The notes beneath the pieces are model-generated. The model was not told where the DNA came from. It made no database searches and saw only the letters and a list, made by a program, of their open reading frames with translations. Positions 7,212 through 14,501 of a stretch of DNA of 14,546 nucleotides are shown in pieces (within the stretch, counting starts at the first letter, position 1; the number at the start of each line of letters is the position of its first letter). The DNA comes from an uncultured Oscillospiraceae bacterium (GTDB taxonomy: Bacteria > Bacillota > Clostridia > Oscillospirales > Acutalibacteraceae). The stretch covers positions 1 through 14,546 of the forward strand of contig CAJJPG010000035.1 in NCBI GenBank assembly GCA_905193585.1, read 5' to 3'. The translations under genes were made by a program, and so were the position numbers.

Positions 7212-7685
7212 ATGAGAAAAAAGCTTTTGCTTGAACAAAATATACAGCTTTTCGATAGGCTTACCGCCGCCGAGGGCGAAATTAAAAGGCTGAAAAACGA
7301 GCTTGAAGAAGAAAGACGCAGGGCTGCGGCGCTTAAAGAGGAAAATGCGCGCCTTAGTGAAAATAAGGGCGCTGCCACCGCGCCGCTTAAAATGCTTGAA
7401 GCAAAGGTTATAAAGCAGGCGGGAATAACGCCCGATACCGAGTACGGCGCGGAGGTTATAGGCAAAACGGTGGTTGCGGCGGCGAAATACTGCGAGCAGC
7501 TTAAAACCCGCGATAACGCAAAGGAACTTATAAACCTTATTTTGGGCAGAACCGAGGTTACAAAGGCGGAAATACTTAATATTGTAACGGCTGATACGGC
7601 GGATGAGGAAAAACGGCGGCTGATAGACGAACAATTCGCCGCGGCGGAGGATTATTTTGCAAGCGTTACGGCGCAAACGGAATAA
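7212..7685 (+). CDS. Uncharacterised coiled-coil protein
   Basis: I do not recognise a named family in this 157-residue soluble protein. Residues about 5-50 form a strong heptad-patterned coiled coil rich in Glu, Lys, Arg and Leu (LKNELEEERRRAAALKEEN). A helical C-terminal part (about 58-150) includes EVIGKTVVAAAKYCEQL and a long acidic stretch. There is no signal peptide or membrane segment. The layout vaguely recalls DivIVA- or SlyB-like scaffold proteins, but no diagnostic motif is visible. It starts 17 bp after the AI-2E gene with GGAG at 7197-7200, so it belongs to the same operon as the vanZ and permease genes. A role beside the division/envelope genes is an inference from location. Confidence 0.75.
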   Translation: MRKKLLLEQNIQLFDRLTAAEGEIKRLKNELEEERRRAAALKEENARLSENKGAATAPLKMLEAKVIKQAGITPDTEYGAEVIGKTVVAAAKYCEQLKTRDNAKELINLILGRTEVTKAEILNIVTADTADEEKRRLIDEQFAAAEDYFASVTAQTE

Positions 7686-7700
7686 AAAGCATATAATATA

Positions 7701-7725
7701 TAATGCGGAATTCGTAATGCGGAAT
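7701..7725 (+). repeat. 11-bp direct repeat
   Basis: TAATGCGGAAT occurs at 7701-7711 and again at 7715-7725, separated by TCG. It is part of the short spacer between the coiled-coil gene and the flavin reductase gene, just upstream of a 7-bp tandem array. Confidence 0.7.
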
Positions 7726-7728
7726 ATG

Positions 7729-7763
7729 TCTACGGTCTAATGTCTAACATCTAATATCTAATT
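7729..7763 (+). repeat. Five tandem 7-bp repeats (TCTAnnn)
   Basis: Five consecutive heptamers read TCTACGG, TCTAATG, TCTAACA, TCTAATA and TCTAATT. The first four bases are invariant and the last three drift. The array ends 2 bp before the GAGGTG ribosome binding site of the next gene. It could be a decayed minisatellite, a dispersed intergenic repeat or a protein-binding array. Confidence 0.7.
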
Positions 7764-7777
7764 TTGAGGTGACAATT

Positions 7778-8272
7778 TTGTTTAAAGAAATAAGTGCGAA
7801 AGATATTAAGGATAACTTTATTAAAACCATTGCCGATGAATGGGCGCTTATATCTGCCGGTACGAAAGATAAATACAATATGATGACCGCTTCTTGGGGT
7901 TTTGCGGGTGAAATGTGGGGGTACGACTGCATCGCCGCGGTTATCCGCCCGCAGCGCTATACAATGGAGCTTGTGGATAAAAACGATTATTTCACACTCA
8001 GCTTTTACGGCGATAACAAGGCGATACACAAGGTGTGCGGTTCAAAATCGGGGCGCGATACCGATAAAACCGCCGAAACAGGGCTGACCCCTGTGTTTGA
8101 CGGCGGCGCGGTGTATTTTAATGAGGCAAGGCTCGTTATAATCTGCAAAAAGCTGTATGTTCAGCAGATGAAAGAGGAATGCTTTACCGATAAAGAGCCG
8201 CTGCGCTGGTATGATAACGATTTGCACAATATAGTAATAGGAAAAATTGAAAAGGTATTGGTTAAGGAATAA
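7778..8272 (+). CDS. Flavin reductase family protein (FMN-binding split barrel)
   Basis: The protein is 164 residues and cytoplasmic. It resembles flavoredoxin-like flavin reductase-domain proteins that bind FMN: NMMTASWGF near the N-terminal third, AAVIRPQRYT, then HKVCGSKSGRDTDK, the usual order in this family. The reaction partner is unknown. The start needs care. A GTG at 7769 is in frame but is itself part of the GAGGTG Shine-Dalgarno sequence (7766-7771), whereas the TTG at 7778 lies 6 nt after it and gives an N-terminus (MFKEIS) normal for the family. The pth ATG follows 2 bp after the stop, so it is translated with pth. Confidence 0.88.
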   Translation: MFKEISAKDIKDNFIKTIADEWALISAGTKDKYNMMTASWGFAGEMWGYDCIAAVIRPQRYTMELVDKNDYFTLSFYGDNKAIHKVCGSKSGRDTDKTAETGLTPVFDGGAVYFNEARLVIICKKLYVQQMKEECFTDKEPLRWYDNDLHNIVIGKIEKVLVKE

Positions 8273-8274
8273 AA

Positions 8275-8862
8275 ATGTTCGGCAAAAAGACAAATGAAAT
8301 ATGGCTTATTGCGGGCTTGGGCAACCCTGGGCTGCAATATGCCGAAACGCGCCACAACGCAGGCTTTATGGCGGCGGACAGGCTTGCGGAAAAGCACAAT
8401 ATGGCATTTAACAAGCGCAAGTTTGACGCGGAATACGGCGAAATAAATTTGGGCGGCTGCCGCGTTATTCTGGCAAAGCCGCAAACATATATGAACGACT
8501 CAGGCAAGGCGGTAGCCGCTATTGCACGGTTTTACAAAATTCCCACCGAGAACATTATAATAATGTTTGACGATATTACACAGGCGGTGGGGAAAATTCG
8601 TATTCGCCGCGGCGGCACGCACGGCGGCCACAACGGAATACGCGATATTATAGAGCTTATGGGAACGGACGATATTAAGCGGATAAAAATAGGCGTTTCC
8701 GAACGTCCCGACCGCAATTATGATTTGAAGGACTGGGTTCTCGGCAAAATTCCGAAAGAGCAGCGCGCAGACCTTGAAAAGGCGCTTGAAAAGGCGGCAA
8801 GCGCTGCGGAAGAAACAATTCTGCACGGAATTGACAGCGCTATGAACAAATACAACGGTTAA
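8275..8862 (+). CDS. pth: Peptidyl-tRNA hydrolase
   Basis: Pth cleaves the ester bond of peptidyl-tRNAs released from stalled ribosomes and so recycles tRNA. The 195-residue protein has the complete active site: N17 in GLGNPG, catalytic H27 in TRHNAGF, N74 in PQTYMNDSG, D100 in the MFDDI segment and N120 in GGHNG (equivalent to E. coli N10, H20, N68, D93 and N114). The C-terminal lid ends normally. AAGGA at 8264-8268 overlaps the end of the preceding gene, and mfd begins one base after the pth stop, the common pth-mfd arrangement of Firmicutes. Confidence 0.97.
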   Translation: MFGKKTNEIWLIAGLGNPGLQYAETRHNAGFMAADRLAEKHNMAFNKRKFDAEYGEINLGGCRVILAKPQTYMNDSGKAVAAIARFYKIPTENIIIMFDDITQAVGKIRIRRGGTHGGHNGIRDIIELMGTDDIKRIKIGVSERPDRNYDLKDWVLGKIPKEQRADLEKALEKAASAAEETILHGIDSAMNKYNG

Positions 8863-8863
8863 T

Positions 8864-11800
8864 ATGAAACTAATAAACGAAGTACTGAAAAAAGACCCCG
8901 ATTACTTATCACTCTTAAATGAGGTTGAGCGCGGCAGACTGCCGATAGTCTGCACGGGGTTATCGCTCATACACAAGGCGATAATCGCGGCATCACTTCG
9001 CGAGCACACGGGGAAACGGGTGGTTTTAATCACCCACGACGAAGCGACTGCCGCCGAGCTTTGCGGCGATATAAACGCTTTGGGGCTTAAATGCCTTAAT
9101 TTCCCCGCGCGGGATTTATGTATAGGCGATTTGAGCGGCTATTCAAAGGAATATGAGCATAAAAGAATTGACACCCTGTCTGCCGTGGCGGACGGGGCTT
9201 TTGACCTGCTTACAATTTCGCTTGACGCGGCGGTGCAGTACACCGTAAAGCCCGAAGTGCTGAAAAGCTCGCGCTCTACTTTAAAAACGGGCGACAGCAC
9301 CGACACCTCGGAATTGGCGGAACGCCTTATAAACGCGGGGTACACAAGAAGTCAGCTTTGCGAGGGCTCGGGACAGTTTTCGGTGCGCGGCGGAATTTTT
9401 GATTTATTCCCCGTAAATTCCGAAAAGCCCTGCCGCATTGAATTTTGGGGCGACGAAATTGACAGCATATCATACTTTGACCCCGAAACGCAGCGGCGCG
9501 AAGAAAACGCGGACGAAATTGAAATATCCCCCGCGGCGGAAGTAATGTTCGACCCGCCGAAATTAGCCGCGAGATTAAAAACGGAAATACCGAACCCCGC
9601 CTTAACGCTTAAACAGCGCGATATTCTGGCAAAGGACGCGGAGCTGCTTGAAAACGGCGTTAAAATTCCGCCCGACAGGTACATTCCGCTGCTTGATACC
9701 ATGGGCGCGGTGTTTGAATATTTCGGCGATTCGCTTTTAATGCTCAGCGAAAGCGGAAATATGGCGGAGCGCTTTAAATCAATGGAAATTCAGCTTTCAG
9801 CCGATACCGAAAACTACCTTGAAGAGGGGTATTTGTTTTCAAAAACCGCAAAATTACAGCTTGATAAAACCGAATTTTTCGGTTTCGCGGGTAACGGCAT
9901 TATTGCAGAAAACTTCCCGCGCGGATCGTATGAGATAAAGCCGAAATCCGTTATAAACTTCAATTATAGGCGCTCAACCGCCTGGGGCGGGGATATTGAG
10001 GTGCTGCTTGAGGATATTTCATATATGCGGGATATCCGCGGCAATGTGGTTATTTTGGCGGGCGAGCAAAGGGCAGCGCAGGTGTTAAACGCCGAGCTTT
10101 GCGAGCGCGGGGTGCAAAGCATTTATACACTTAGCGCCGATACCGCGCCCGCGGGCGTTACGGTAATACCGGGCGGGCTTTCGGCAGGGTTTGAAATACC
10201 CTCGCAAAAATTTATGCTTATAACCCATAGGTTTATAGCGCCCGAGGGTAAAAAGCATAAACGCAAGCACAAGGCGGGGCAGGAGATTGGCTCGATTGAT
10301 GAGCTTAAAAAGGGCGATTACGTTGTGCACGAGGCGCACGGAATAGGCATTTTTGACGGCATTAACCGCATAACCCAAGGCGGGGTTACCAAGGATTATA
10401 TAAAGATAAAATACGCTAAAAGCGACGTTTTGTATGTGCCCGTAACGCAGCTTGATTTAGTTTCAAAATACATTGGTGCTGCTGAAAACGGTGGGGTGAG
10501 ACTTAATCGCCTCGGCGGCAGCGAATGGCAGAAGACCCGCAAGCGTGTTAAGGCGGCGGTTAAGGATATGGCAAAGCAATTAACTGCGCTTTACGCAAAG
10601 CGTATGGCGGTAAAGGGCTATGCTTTCAGCCCCGATACCGATTTGCAGAACGACTTTGAACGCCGCTTTGAATATGAAGAGACCGACGACCAGCTGCGCT
10701 GCATTAACGAAATAAAGCACGATATGGAGCGCGAAACGCCTATGGACAGGCTGCTTTGCGGCGATGTGGGGTTCGGCAAAACAGAGGTTGCGCTGCGCGC
10801 GGCGTTCAAGTGCATAAGCGAGGGCAAGCAGTGCGCGCTGCTTGTTCCCACAACCATACTTGCAATGCAGCACTATAACACAATAATCCGCCGTTTCGGG
10901 GAAATGCCCGTATCGGTAGGGCTGCTTAACCGCTTTGTTTCGCCTAAAGAGCAGGCAAGGGTAATAGCCGACCTTAAATGCGGCAGGCTCGATATGGTGG
11001 TAGGCACGCACAGGCTTATTTCAAAGGACGTAAGCTTTAAAAACATAGGGCTTGTAATAATAGACGAGGAGCAACGCTTCGGCGTGGCGCAAAAGGAAAA
11101 GCTGAAAGAACAGTACCCGTTTGTGGATATTCTTACTTTAAGCGCCACCCCGATACCGCGAACGCTTAATATGGCGCTTTCGGGCCTTAGGGATATGTCC
11201 TCAATAGACGAGGCACCGGGGGACAGGCACCCCGTGCAGACCTATGTGCTTGAATACAATTTAGGCGTTATAACCGACGCGATAAATAAGGAAATACGCC
11301 GCGGAGGGCAGGTTTATTACCTGCACAACCGCGTTGAAAGCATTGAGCGCTGCGCGGGGCTGCTTAAAGCCAAGCTGCCCGATATAAATATAGGTATAGC
11401 GCACGGGCAGATGAGCGAGGACGAGCTGACAGACGTGTGGCGGCGGCTTGTGGAGCACGAAATTGACCTGCTTGTTTGCACAACTATTATAGAAACGGGC
11501 GTTGACGTGCCTAATGCTAATACTCTTATAATAGAAGAGGCGGACAAAATGGGCTTGGCACAGCTGCACCAGCTGCGCGGGCGCGTGGGGCGTTCGCCGC
11601 GACGGGCGTATGCGTATTTCTGTTTCAGGCGGAATGTTCAGTTATCGGACGTGGCGGCAAAACGGCTTGAGGCAATACGCGAGTTTACCGAGTTCGGCTC
11701 AGGCTTTAAAATTGCAATGCGCGACCTTGAAATACGGGGCGCGGGCAGCATTTTGGGCGGCGAGCAGCACGGCAATATGGAGGCGGTGGGGTACGATATG

Positions 11801-12283
11801 TACCTGAAACTCCTATCGCAGGCGGTGAATGAGGAAAACGGTCAGCCCGAAACAGAGGATATGCCCTGCACGGTGGACCTTAACATTTCGGCGCATATAC
11901 CCGAAAGCTACATTGAATCATTACCCGCAAGGCTCGGAATTTACAAGCGCATAGCGGCTATAAGAACAGACGAGGATGTAAGCGACGTTATTGACGAGCT
12001 ATGCGACCGTTTCGGCGAGCCGCCGCAGGCGGTTATGGGGCTTATTGACGTGGCTATTTTACGCAGTAAAGCCGCCGCTGCCGATATTTGCGAGATTACG
12101 GGAAATGCCAACACCGCAATACTGCACATAAACTCAATTAAACCCGAGGCGGTGGCAAAGCTTTCGGAGCATTTCGGCTCAAGATTTTCGCTTAACGCCG
12201 CGTCTACGCCCGTTTACACGGTGCGGCTGAAAGCGGGGCAGAAGATGGCAGACCTTGCCGCAGAGCTTGCAAAAGCGCTTTGA
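8864..12283 (+). CDS. mfd: Transcription-repair coupling factor Mfd
   Basis: Mfd displaces RNA polymerase stalled at DNA lesions and recruits UvrA. This 1139-residue protein has all the usual modules. The N-terminal UvrB-like region includes SVRGGIFDLFP (173-183). The RNA polymerase-interacting Tudor-like domain begins near 476 (LKKGDYVVHEAHGIGIF). The RecG-like translocase carries Walker A GDVGFGKT (633-640), DEEQ (734-737), SATPIPRT (760-767), TIIETGVDVPNANT (874-887) and QLRGRVGR (903-910). The C-terminal TRCF domain covers roughly 1000-1139. The length is normal. No good Shine-Dalgarno precedes the ATG, so it probably depends on coupling to pth, whose stop is one base upstream. Confidence 0.98.
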   Translation: MKLINEVLKKDPDYLSLLNEVERGRLPIVCTGLSLIHKAIIAASLREHTGKRVVLITHDEATAAELCGDINALGLKCLNFPARDLCIGDLSGYSKEYEHKRIDTLSAVADGAFDLLTISLDAAVQYTVKPEVLKSSRSTLKTGDSTDTSELAERLINAGYTRSQLCEGSGQFSVRGGIFDLFPVNSEKPCRIEFWGDEIDSISYFDPETQRREENADEIEISPAAEVMFDPPKLAARLKTEIPNPALTLKQRDILAKDAELLENGVKIPPDRYIPLLDTMGAVFEYFGDSLLMLSESGNMAERFKSMEIQLSADTENYLEEGYLFSKTAKLQLDKTEFFGFAGNGIIAENFPRGSYEIKPKSVINFNYRRSTAWGGDIEVLLEDISYMRDIRGNVVILAGEQRAAQVLNAELCERGVQSIYTLSADTAPAGVTVIPGGLSAGFEIPSQKFMLITHRFIAPEGKKHKRKHKAGQEIGSIDELKKGDYVVHEAHGIGIFDGINRITQGGVTKDYIKIKYAKSDVLYVPVTQLDLVSKYIGAAENGGVRLNRLGGSEWQKTRKRVKAAVKDMAKQLTALYAKRMAVKGYAFSPDTDLQNDFERRFEYEETDDQLRCINEIKHDMERETPMDRLLCGDVGFGKTEVALRAAFKCISEGKQCALLVPTTILAMQHYNTIIRRFGEMPVSVGLLNRFVSPKEQARVIADLKCGRLDMVVGTHRLISKDVSFKNIGLVIIDEEQRFGVAQKEKLKEQYPFVDILTLSATPIPRTLNMALSGLRDMSSIDEAPGDRHPVQTYVLEYNLGVITDAINKEIRRGGQVYYLHNRVESIERCAGLLKAKLPDINIGIAHGQMSEDELTDVWRRLVEHEIDLLVCTTIIETGVDVPNANTLIIEEADKMGLAQLHQLRGRVGRSPRRAYAYFCFRRNVQLSDVAAKRLEAIREFTEFGSGFKIAMRDLEIRGAGSILGGEQHGNMEAVGYDMYLKLLSQAVNEENGQPETEDMPCTVDLNISAHIPESYIESLPARLGIYKRIAAIRTDEDVSDVIDELCDRFGEPPQAVMGLIDVAILRSKAAAADICEITGNANTAILHINSIKPEAVAKLSEHFGSRFSLNAASTPVYTVRLKAGQKMADLAAELAKAL

Positions 12284-12303
12284 TTGCAAAATAACGAATT
12301 TGC

Positions 12304-12332
12304 TTTACTTTAGCGCGGTTAATTGGTATAAT
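12304..12332 (+). promoter_or_regulatory. Sigma-A-like promoter of the apgM leader
   Basis: TTTACT (12304-12309; 4 of 6), a 17-bp spacer and a perfect TATAAT (12327-12332). The predicted start near 12339 gives an untranslated leader of about 150 nt before the ATG at 12493. It lies 20 bp after the mfd stop. There is no terminator between mfd and this site. Confidence 0.65.
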
Positions 12333-12341
12333 AAATAATCA

Positions 12342-12492
12342 ATGGGGGAATTTAGCGTGAAAAATCACGCTAAAATATAGGGCGCGTGCCACTCGCCGAC
12401 AAGCGGCAACCGTGGCACATGCGTTATAATAATCACCGTATCTGTGATTGTTTTACCGCATTTTGCGCCCAAGAAAGGATACGGTGATTATT
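12342..12492 (+). ncRNA. Structured 5' leader of apgM, candidate riboswitch or RNA switch
   Basis: A 5' hairpin (12351-12360 with 12365-12374, 10 bp, AAAA loop) is followed by two alternative folds. Fold A is a three-way junction: P1 12380-12385/12465-12470 (GGGCGC/GCGCCC), P2 12386-12392/12412-12418 (GTGCCAC/GTGGCAC) with inner helix 12395-12398/12404-12407, and P3 12419-12423/12457-12461 (ATGCG/CGCAT) capped by 12428-12436/12444-12452. Only three unpaired bases (12462-12464) lie at the junction. It leaves AAAGGA (12474-12479) and the start codon free. Fold B pairs 12426-12442 with 12478-12494, 17 uninterrupted Watson-Crick pairs, covering the end of the Shine-Dalgarno and two bases of the ATG. 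The folds share 12426-12442, so they exclude each other. I do not recognise a known riboswitch consensus in it. The ligand is unknown. Confidence 0.7.
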
Positions 12493-13704
12493 ATGAAATA
12501 TCTTGTAGTACTTTGTGACGGAATGGCGGACACGCCGAACGCCGCTTTAAACGGCAAAACGCCTATGGAATGTGCCGCTAAGCCTAATATGGACGCACTT
12601 GCGAAAGATGCCGAGGTGGGCATGTGCCGCACGGTGGCTGCGGGGCTGAAACCGGGCAGCGATGTTGCAAATCTTTCGGTTATGGGCTATGACCCCGCGG
12701 TTTGCTATACGGGCAGGTCGCCGCTGGAGGCAGCGTCTATCGGGGTTGATTTAAAGCCGACCGACGTGGCGCTGCGCTGCAATACCGTAACGCTGTCGGG
12801 TGAAGAAAACTACGAAGACAAAACAATGGTAGATTACTGCGCGGGCGATATTTCAACCGAAGAGGCGCACAAAATAATAGAAACGGTTGAAAAAGAACTC
12901 GGCAGCGATATTTACAAATTTTACGGCGGCGTAAGCTACCGCCATTGCCTGGTAGTAGATAACGGAACTACCGACCTTGGCAATATGACCCCGCCGCACG
13001 ATATAAGCGGGCGGGTAATAGGCGAGTTTTTAAGCAAGAGCGAAAACGCCGCGCCGCTTATTGATCTTATGAAAAAGAGTTATGAAATACTTAAAAATCA
13101 CCCCGTGAACATAGAGCGCCGCAAAAAGGGCTTGCACGAGGCAAACTCCATTTGGCTCTGGGGCGAGGGCAGACGCCCGCAGCTTGAAAACTTTAAGGAG
13201 AAAAACGGCGTTTCGGGCTGCGTTGTAAGCGCGGTTGACCTGCTTAAAGGCATAGGAATATGCGCGGGTATGGAAACGCCCGAGGTTGAGGGCGCAACAG
13301 GCTATATCGACACGAATTTTGAGGGCAAGACCCAGGCGGGAATTGGTGCGTTCGAGCGCGGAACCGACCTTGTTTACCTGCATTTTGAAGCGCCCGACGA
13401 GTGCGGACATAGGGGAGAGGCGCAAAACAAGGTAAAAGCGATTGAAATGATAGACAGCAGAGTGCTTACAAAAATGCTTGAGTACCTAAACGGCTGCGGG
13501 GATGATTACCGCATACTTATAATGCCCGACCACCCGACCCCGCTTGAAACAATGACACATTCATCTGCGCCCGTGCCGTTTTTGATATACGACAGCCGCA
13601 AAAAGGAAAACGGCGTTTCCTCATTTACCGAGAAAAACGCCGCCGAAACGGGTGAATTTGTAGAGCACGGCCCCGATATTATGAGCATGCTACTTGAAAA
13701 ATAA
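12493..13704 (+). CDS. apgM: ApgM-type cofactor-independent phosphoglycerate mutase family enzyme (or alternative homoserine kinase)
   Basis: The protein has 403 residues and belongs to the alkaline phosphatase-like metalloenzymes of archaeal-type phosphoglycerate mutase (COG3635). Likely metal and catalytic sites are visible: D9 in LCDGMAD, S56 in PGSDVANLS (expected nucleophile), D302 and H306 in DECGH, D346-H347 in MPDHPTP and H356 in THSSAP. Such enzymes interconvert 3- and 2-phosphoglycerate. Some bacterial members instead serve as homoserine kinase in threonine synthesis, and sequence alone does not decide here. The N-terminus MKYLVVLCDGMAD is typical of the family. A GTG at 12484 would add three residues and is not excluded, because AAAGGA (12474-12479) is 4 nt from it but 13 nt from the ATG. 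The gene has its own promoter and a switch-like leader, and its end overlaps the convergent neighbour by 15 bp. Confidence 0.88.
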   Translation: MKYLVVLCDGMADTPNAALNGKTPMECAAKPNMDALAKDAEVGMCRTVAAGLKPGSDVANLSVMGYDPAVCYTGRSPLEAASIGVDLKPTDVALRCNTVTLSGEENYEDKTMVDYCAGDISTEEAHKIIETVEKELGSDIYKFYGGVSYRHCLVVDNGTTDLGNMTPPHDISGRVIGEFLSKSENAAPLIDLMKKSYEILKNHPVNIERRKKGLHEANSIWLWGEGRRPQLENFKEKNGVSGCVVSAVDLLKGIGICAGMETPEVEGATGYIDTNFEGKTQAGIGAFERGTDLVYLHFEAPDECGHRGEAQNKVKAIEMIDSRVLTKMLEYLNGCGDDYRILIMPDHPTPLETMTHSSAPVPFLIYDSRKKENGVSSFTEKNAAETGEFVEHGPDIMSMLLEK

Positions 13705-14184
13705 ATCCGGGATATTGCGGCGGGAAAGGTAAAGCGCCGTGCCGCCCGTTAAGCCGCCGCAGAAAAGCGAGGCTATAAGCATAAACGGCAGGTAATAAAA
13801 CACGCCATTGCCGAAAATAAGGGCGGCTACCGTTATTTGAACAAGGTTATGCACGGCGGCGCCGCCTATGCCGCAGCCTACCGCCGTTACCGCCTTAAAG
13901 CGCGAGAGCGCAAACGCCGCAAGGGTTGATATAACCCCTGCCGAAAGCGAGAAAAGCAGGGCGAACGGTGTGGAAAAAAGCAGGGCGGATAAAGTTACGC
14001 GGGTAATGTTTACAAGCAGCGCGCCGCGAATATCGCCGCCCGCTGTAAGTAAAAGGCAAATGCAGTTTGCAAGCCCTATTTTTATGCCCGGGGCTATAAA
14101 GGAAAGGGAAAACAGGCTTTCTATATACCCGAAAATAAGGGCAAGGCATGTAAAAATTCCGTAAAGCGTTATTCTTTTTGCCAT
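13690..14184 (-). CDS. Gx transporter family / heptaprenyl diphosphate synthase component I-like membrane protein
   Basis: The protein is 164 residues with about five hydrophobic segments. The family motifs APGIKIGLAN (31-40) and GIGGAAVHNLVQI are clear. Proteins of this group are often named HepI/Gx transporters. They resemble the substrate-binding S components of ECF transporters, and true synthase activity is doubtful. An upstream ATG at 14223 is rejected: on this strand GGAGGTGGAG (14199-14190) sits 5 nt before the ATG at 14184. That site also overlaps the end of the NusG-domain-II gene, so the two are translated together. Its last 15 bp overlap the end of apgM on the other strand, and no terminator separates them. 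Confidence 0.87.
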   Translation of the reverse strand: MAKRITLYGIFTCLALIFGYIESLFSLSFIAPGIKIGLANCICLLLTAGGDIRGALLVNITRVTLSALLFSTPFALLFSLSAGVISTLAAFALSRFKAVTAVGCGIGGAAVHNLVQITVAALIFGNGVFYYLPFMLIASLFCGGLTGGTALYLSRRNIPDLFFK

Positions 14185-14186
14185 TT

Positions 14187-14501
14187 TCACTCCACCTCCG
14201 CTAAAACCTTGTTGGGTAAGCATATTATGCTTTCACCCTTTTTGCTTATAGGCTTGTGGTTTACGCATATCTGATTTTTGCAGTCGGCAGAAGATACCCG
14301 TACCTTGCCATTCTTAATTTCCACGGTATTGCCCGCAAGTTTCACCGTTTTATTTTCATAAAGCGAGCCGGAATATACCGTTCTGTTATTTTCTTTAATT
14401 GTCACGGTTTTGCCGCTTTTGGGGGATAAAACGAGCGTTACCGATACCAAAGCCAAAAGCAAAACTGACAGAATTATAATAAAATCGCCCTTTTTCAGCA
14501 T
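14187..14501 (-). CDS. NusG domain II-containing protein, membrane-anchored
   Basis: The protein is 104 residues: one N-terminal membrane anchor (about 8-26) and an extracytoplasmic NusG-domain-II-like beta domain. The conserved cysteine pattern is C74 and C79 (CKNQIC), then H82, and C94 in IICLPN. The function is unproven. In other Firmicutes such proteins sit directly before Gx transporter genes, as here (2-bp gap), often near flavin-based electron transfer, quinone or FMN-transfer genes. AGG at 14512-14510 lies 8 nt before the ATG. The upstream side runs out of the window after 45 bp, so the operon start is not seen. Confidence 0.88.
   Translation of the reverse strand: MLKKGDFIIILSVLLLALVSVTLVLSPKSGKTVTIKENNRTVYSGSLYENKTVKLAGNTVEIKNGKVRVSSADCKNQICVNHKPISKKGESIICLPNKVLAEVE

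Noticed and set aside
7692..7704. Two TATAAT-like boxes after the coiled-coil gene as a promoter for the flavin reductase-pth-mfd block.
   Set aside because: No acceptable -35 element lies 16-18 bp upstream of either; an extended or weak promoter cannot be excluded but is not supported.
12351..12374. Hairpin after mfd considered as the mfd terminator.
   Set aside because: No T run follows on either strand, and it lies downstream of a good promoter, so it belongs to the next leader.
12386..12398. GCCACT within the apgM leader recalls a conserved piece of cobalamin riboswitches.
   Set aside because: The other required elements, including the B12 box and the long multi-helix core, are missing, and the element is far too short.
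12448..12492. Extended apgM start from TTG at 12448.
   Set aside because: It would begin inside the leader helices, has no Shine-Dalgarno, and adds 15 residues foreign to the family before the typical N-terminus.
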